64,000 nt of DNA from Plumapathes pennacea (Eukaryota > Cnidaria > Anthozoa > Antipatharia > Myriopathidae): assembly GCA_964036295.1 (NCBI GenBank), contig OZ038462.1, positions 15,407,264-15,471,263 on the forward strand, read 5' to 3'. A program made the translations under genes and the position numbers. The notes beneath the pieces were generated by a model, which saw only the letters and a program-made list of their open reading frames with translations, did no database searches and was not told where the DNA came from. The number at the start of each line of letters is the position of its first letter. Position 1 is the first letter of the stretch. Positions 62,156 to 64,000 of this stretch are shown piece after piece.

Positions 62156-62492
62156 CAATAGAGCGCTTTTCGGATGACTGTTGAAAACCAAAACCAAAGC
62201 AGTCACAGAGCCAATCAATGAGGCGAGCAAAAAACACATCAGACCAATTAGAAGTCCGACCAGACCAAAACCAAAACCAAGCATTGTGATGGGTTTTACA
62301 AACCAATCAGCAGTGTGAGAACACGCCATTGCTTTCTTGCGTGAGAGTATCGCAAGCAAGTTTTGCTTTTGCTCTTGATTGGTCAAGAATGTTGCTAAAG
62401 TTGTTAGGACCAGTCGGAAAGCGTAGCAAACACAAACCCAAAGCAATCACACGATTACTTTAATTCGACAGTCATCCGAAAACGGCTCTATT
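62156..62492. mobile_element. MITE-like element with about 27 bp terminal inverted repeats
   Basis: Starting at AATAGAGC, the left end matches the reverse complement of the right end (GGCTCTATT) over about 27 bp with three mismatches. The interior is AT-rich with CCAAT-like boxes and no gene. No convincing target-site duplication was found. Confidence 0.5.
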
Positions 62493-62546
62493 ATGACGCG
62501 TTTCATCATCAATACTAGAGGACAGACACATGAAAAACTGACATCA

Positions 62547-62786
62547 GGGCCCGGTTTTCGAAAGCCGATTAAGCTAATCCAGGATTAACGAAATTCTTTC
62601 TGACGACCTCTCTGCCGATAAAATGCAGGTTTTTGTTCAAATATGGATTTAAAAGCTTGTTTTAGCTGAAAGCGTATCAAGGAAATCGTTGCAGGACAAA
62701 ATCTTCACATTTTCAGGCTTATAAATGACAAGAACGTTTACACCTAATCCAGGATTAGCCTAATCGTGCTTTGAAAAACCGGGCCC
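62547..62786. mobile_element. 240 bp MITE with GGGCCCGGTTTT termini
   Basis: The left terminus GGGCCCGGTTTTCGAAAG pairs with the right terminus CTTTGAAAAACCGGGCCC. The similarity runs inward about 40 bp, including CTAATCCAGGATTA on both arms. There is no coding content and the target-site duplication is unclear. Confidence 0.6.
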
Positions 62787-63130
62787 AGTTTGTTAATTAA
62801 TTTGTTAATTTGTAGAAGTGTTTCATAAACGGACGGATTGAAGTATAATGTCGGCGCTATTATATTGTAACTTTTGCGGTATAAAACAAACAGCAAAGGC
62901 TAATACTGGCTGGGATAATGGTTCACTTGACGAACAAACATCTCTTGAAGCCGAACACTTATTTTCAACTCACCATCGGACTTATCAGTTTACCGAGGAA
63001 TGAAACAGCTGGGTTCTCAGCGGGTGTTTAAAGTTGGTGTAGCAAAAGCTTAGCTTTTAGAATCGAATTTTGTTATCTATGCACTGTCGCAGTATGTAAG
63101 CACCAATAAAACGTCAATATTGCACAAATT

Positions 63131-64000
63131 GTTTGTGCTTCGTCACCTGAACAGATAGATAAGAAGTTTCATTCGTGTGTGTGTGTTCGGTCTACGTGCT
63201 GCAGAAATAGACGTGTAGACCCAAACAGCATAGAAGGCCCTGGTGAACTTGTGCTGTGAGCAAAATAGACCGACATATGCTCACTTAGCATCCACTTCCG
63301 GCGATCTGATGGATCTAAATATAAAACGCAGACTCGTCAAATTGTGAGCGATTCCAGCAGATTGATACGCGACACTTAGAAAAATACCGCGTTCGTGAAC
63401 ACACAATTTTCAGAGAGAAATGTATGGAGATGAAACTTTGACAAAGCAGTGCATGGTCTACAGAACCGCTGCACAATTTGCGTGACTCTGAAGTAAAATT
63501 TCAACTATTTAACTCGACATTTTTTACGTAGTTGAATTTGGAGCTTCAACTTTCGCGCTTCCCACGAAGAAACAAAATTGCAAGTCGGTGCGCTGGAAAA
63601 CTCCATACATCTTCTATTATTTTTTTGATTACGTGGCGTCTTTCCGTGTTTTTCTCTTCGTCTGTTATGACTGCAAGCAAAGCTGCACAATTTGCACGGA
63701 TTGATAATTGAAGAAGGGTGTTTGCACTTATCGAACTTCTGGTTTAGTTTCCTCCAAGACTAATTCCTCGTCCTTCCCACGACCGAAACAGATGACCATA
63801 ATTTTCACATTATGAGCATGCTGATGGCGTGTACAGTGCGACAAAGTCAGGACAAAGTCAACCGTGTTCACCCAAATATAAGTCTGTGCTCAAAATGCTT
63901 CGTGATTTGAACCGTTGCACAATTTGCGTGGCTCTTAAATATAAGTTCAACTATTTCACTCGACAATTTTTAGGTAGTTGAATTTTGAGGTTTAATTTTC
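63131..64000. other. Intergenic, no gene recognised
   Basis: No long ORF with domain content, RNA gene or clear element is visible. There is a short internal similarity: GCACAATTTGCGTG with a nearby TCAACTATTT and CTCGACA context occurs near 63470-63520 and again near 63912-63972, so a small direct repeat about 445 bp apart is present. Confidence 0.4.

Larger units (their letters stand above)
61700..63130 (+). other. Putative 3' untranslated region and poly(A) signal
   Basis: No coding sequence with support follows the stop. The clearest AATAAA lies at 63105-63110, 1.4 kb after the stop, followed by a T/G-rich stretch. Two MITE-like inverted-repeat elements lie between, so the real UTR end could be nearer if a variant signal is used. 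Confidence 0.4.

Noticed and set aside
62015..62446. 143-codon minus-strand ORF with hydrophobic stretch
   Set aside because: It lies inside an inverted-repeat element and uses its AC-rich strand. No domain and no start context.

Overview
The window is eukaryotic nuclear DNA from an invertebrate, most probably a cnidarian and within that an anthozoan such as a coral. The evidence is short phase-1 exons in AT-rich introns, a CUB/EGF/ZP modular surface protein, and a mixed transposon load (KDZ-like, Penelope-like, Polinton-type DNA polymerase, PIF/Harbinger-like MITEs, fold-back elements). The organism is inferred from these features; no species-specific marker was found. There is no sign of bacterial operons or CRISPR.

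The backbone is one large plus-strand gene that enters from the left edge and ends at 61699. I find nine CUB-domain exons (3375-3719, 6140-6484, 6925-7269, 8388-8735, 12405-12749, 18054-18398, 51442-51783, 52378-52719, 54509-54850), a Ser/Thr/Pro linker exon (5843-5929), two EGF exons (58855-59031, 59505-59627), three exons for a zona pellucida (ZP) module (60170-60526, 60712-60940, 61020-61324), and a last exon with one transmembrane helix and a short tail (61449-61699). With phase-1 joins the exons form one continuous frame of 1,542 residues. The first exon or exons and the signal peptide lie left of the window. The product should be a type I membrane protein with a CUB array, EGF modules and a polymerising ZP module at the cell surface.

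The introns hold most of the novelty. CUB5 and CUB6 sit in a 4-5 kb duplicated block; a Penelope-like element with GIY-YIG coding sequence entered only the second copy, and the first copy still shows the empty site. A 33 kb intron (18399-51441) holds copies of a repeat family with a basic repetitive ORF, an 8.56 kb KDZ-like transposon (29904-38463) whose catalytic core is replaced by an inverted copy of its own 3' end, a 3.07 kb fold-back element (38943-42011), an inverted copy of the repeat that opens the window, and a decayed protein-primed DNA polymerase (48110-50615). CUB7 and CUB8 are a 936 bp tandem duplication. The CUB9-EGF1 intron is almost wholly a 3.9 kb fold-back element (54927-58833) with two mirror-image arrays of a 38 bp palindromic repeat.

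After the stop codon there is a putative 3' UTR, two MITE-like inverted-repeat elements and no further recognisable gene. Exon borders were placed by reading splice consensus and frame by eye. They agree in phase, but transcripts would be needed to confirm them.
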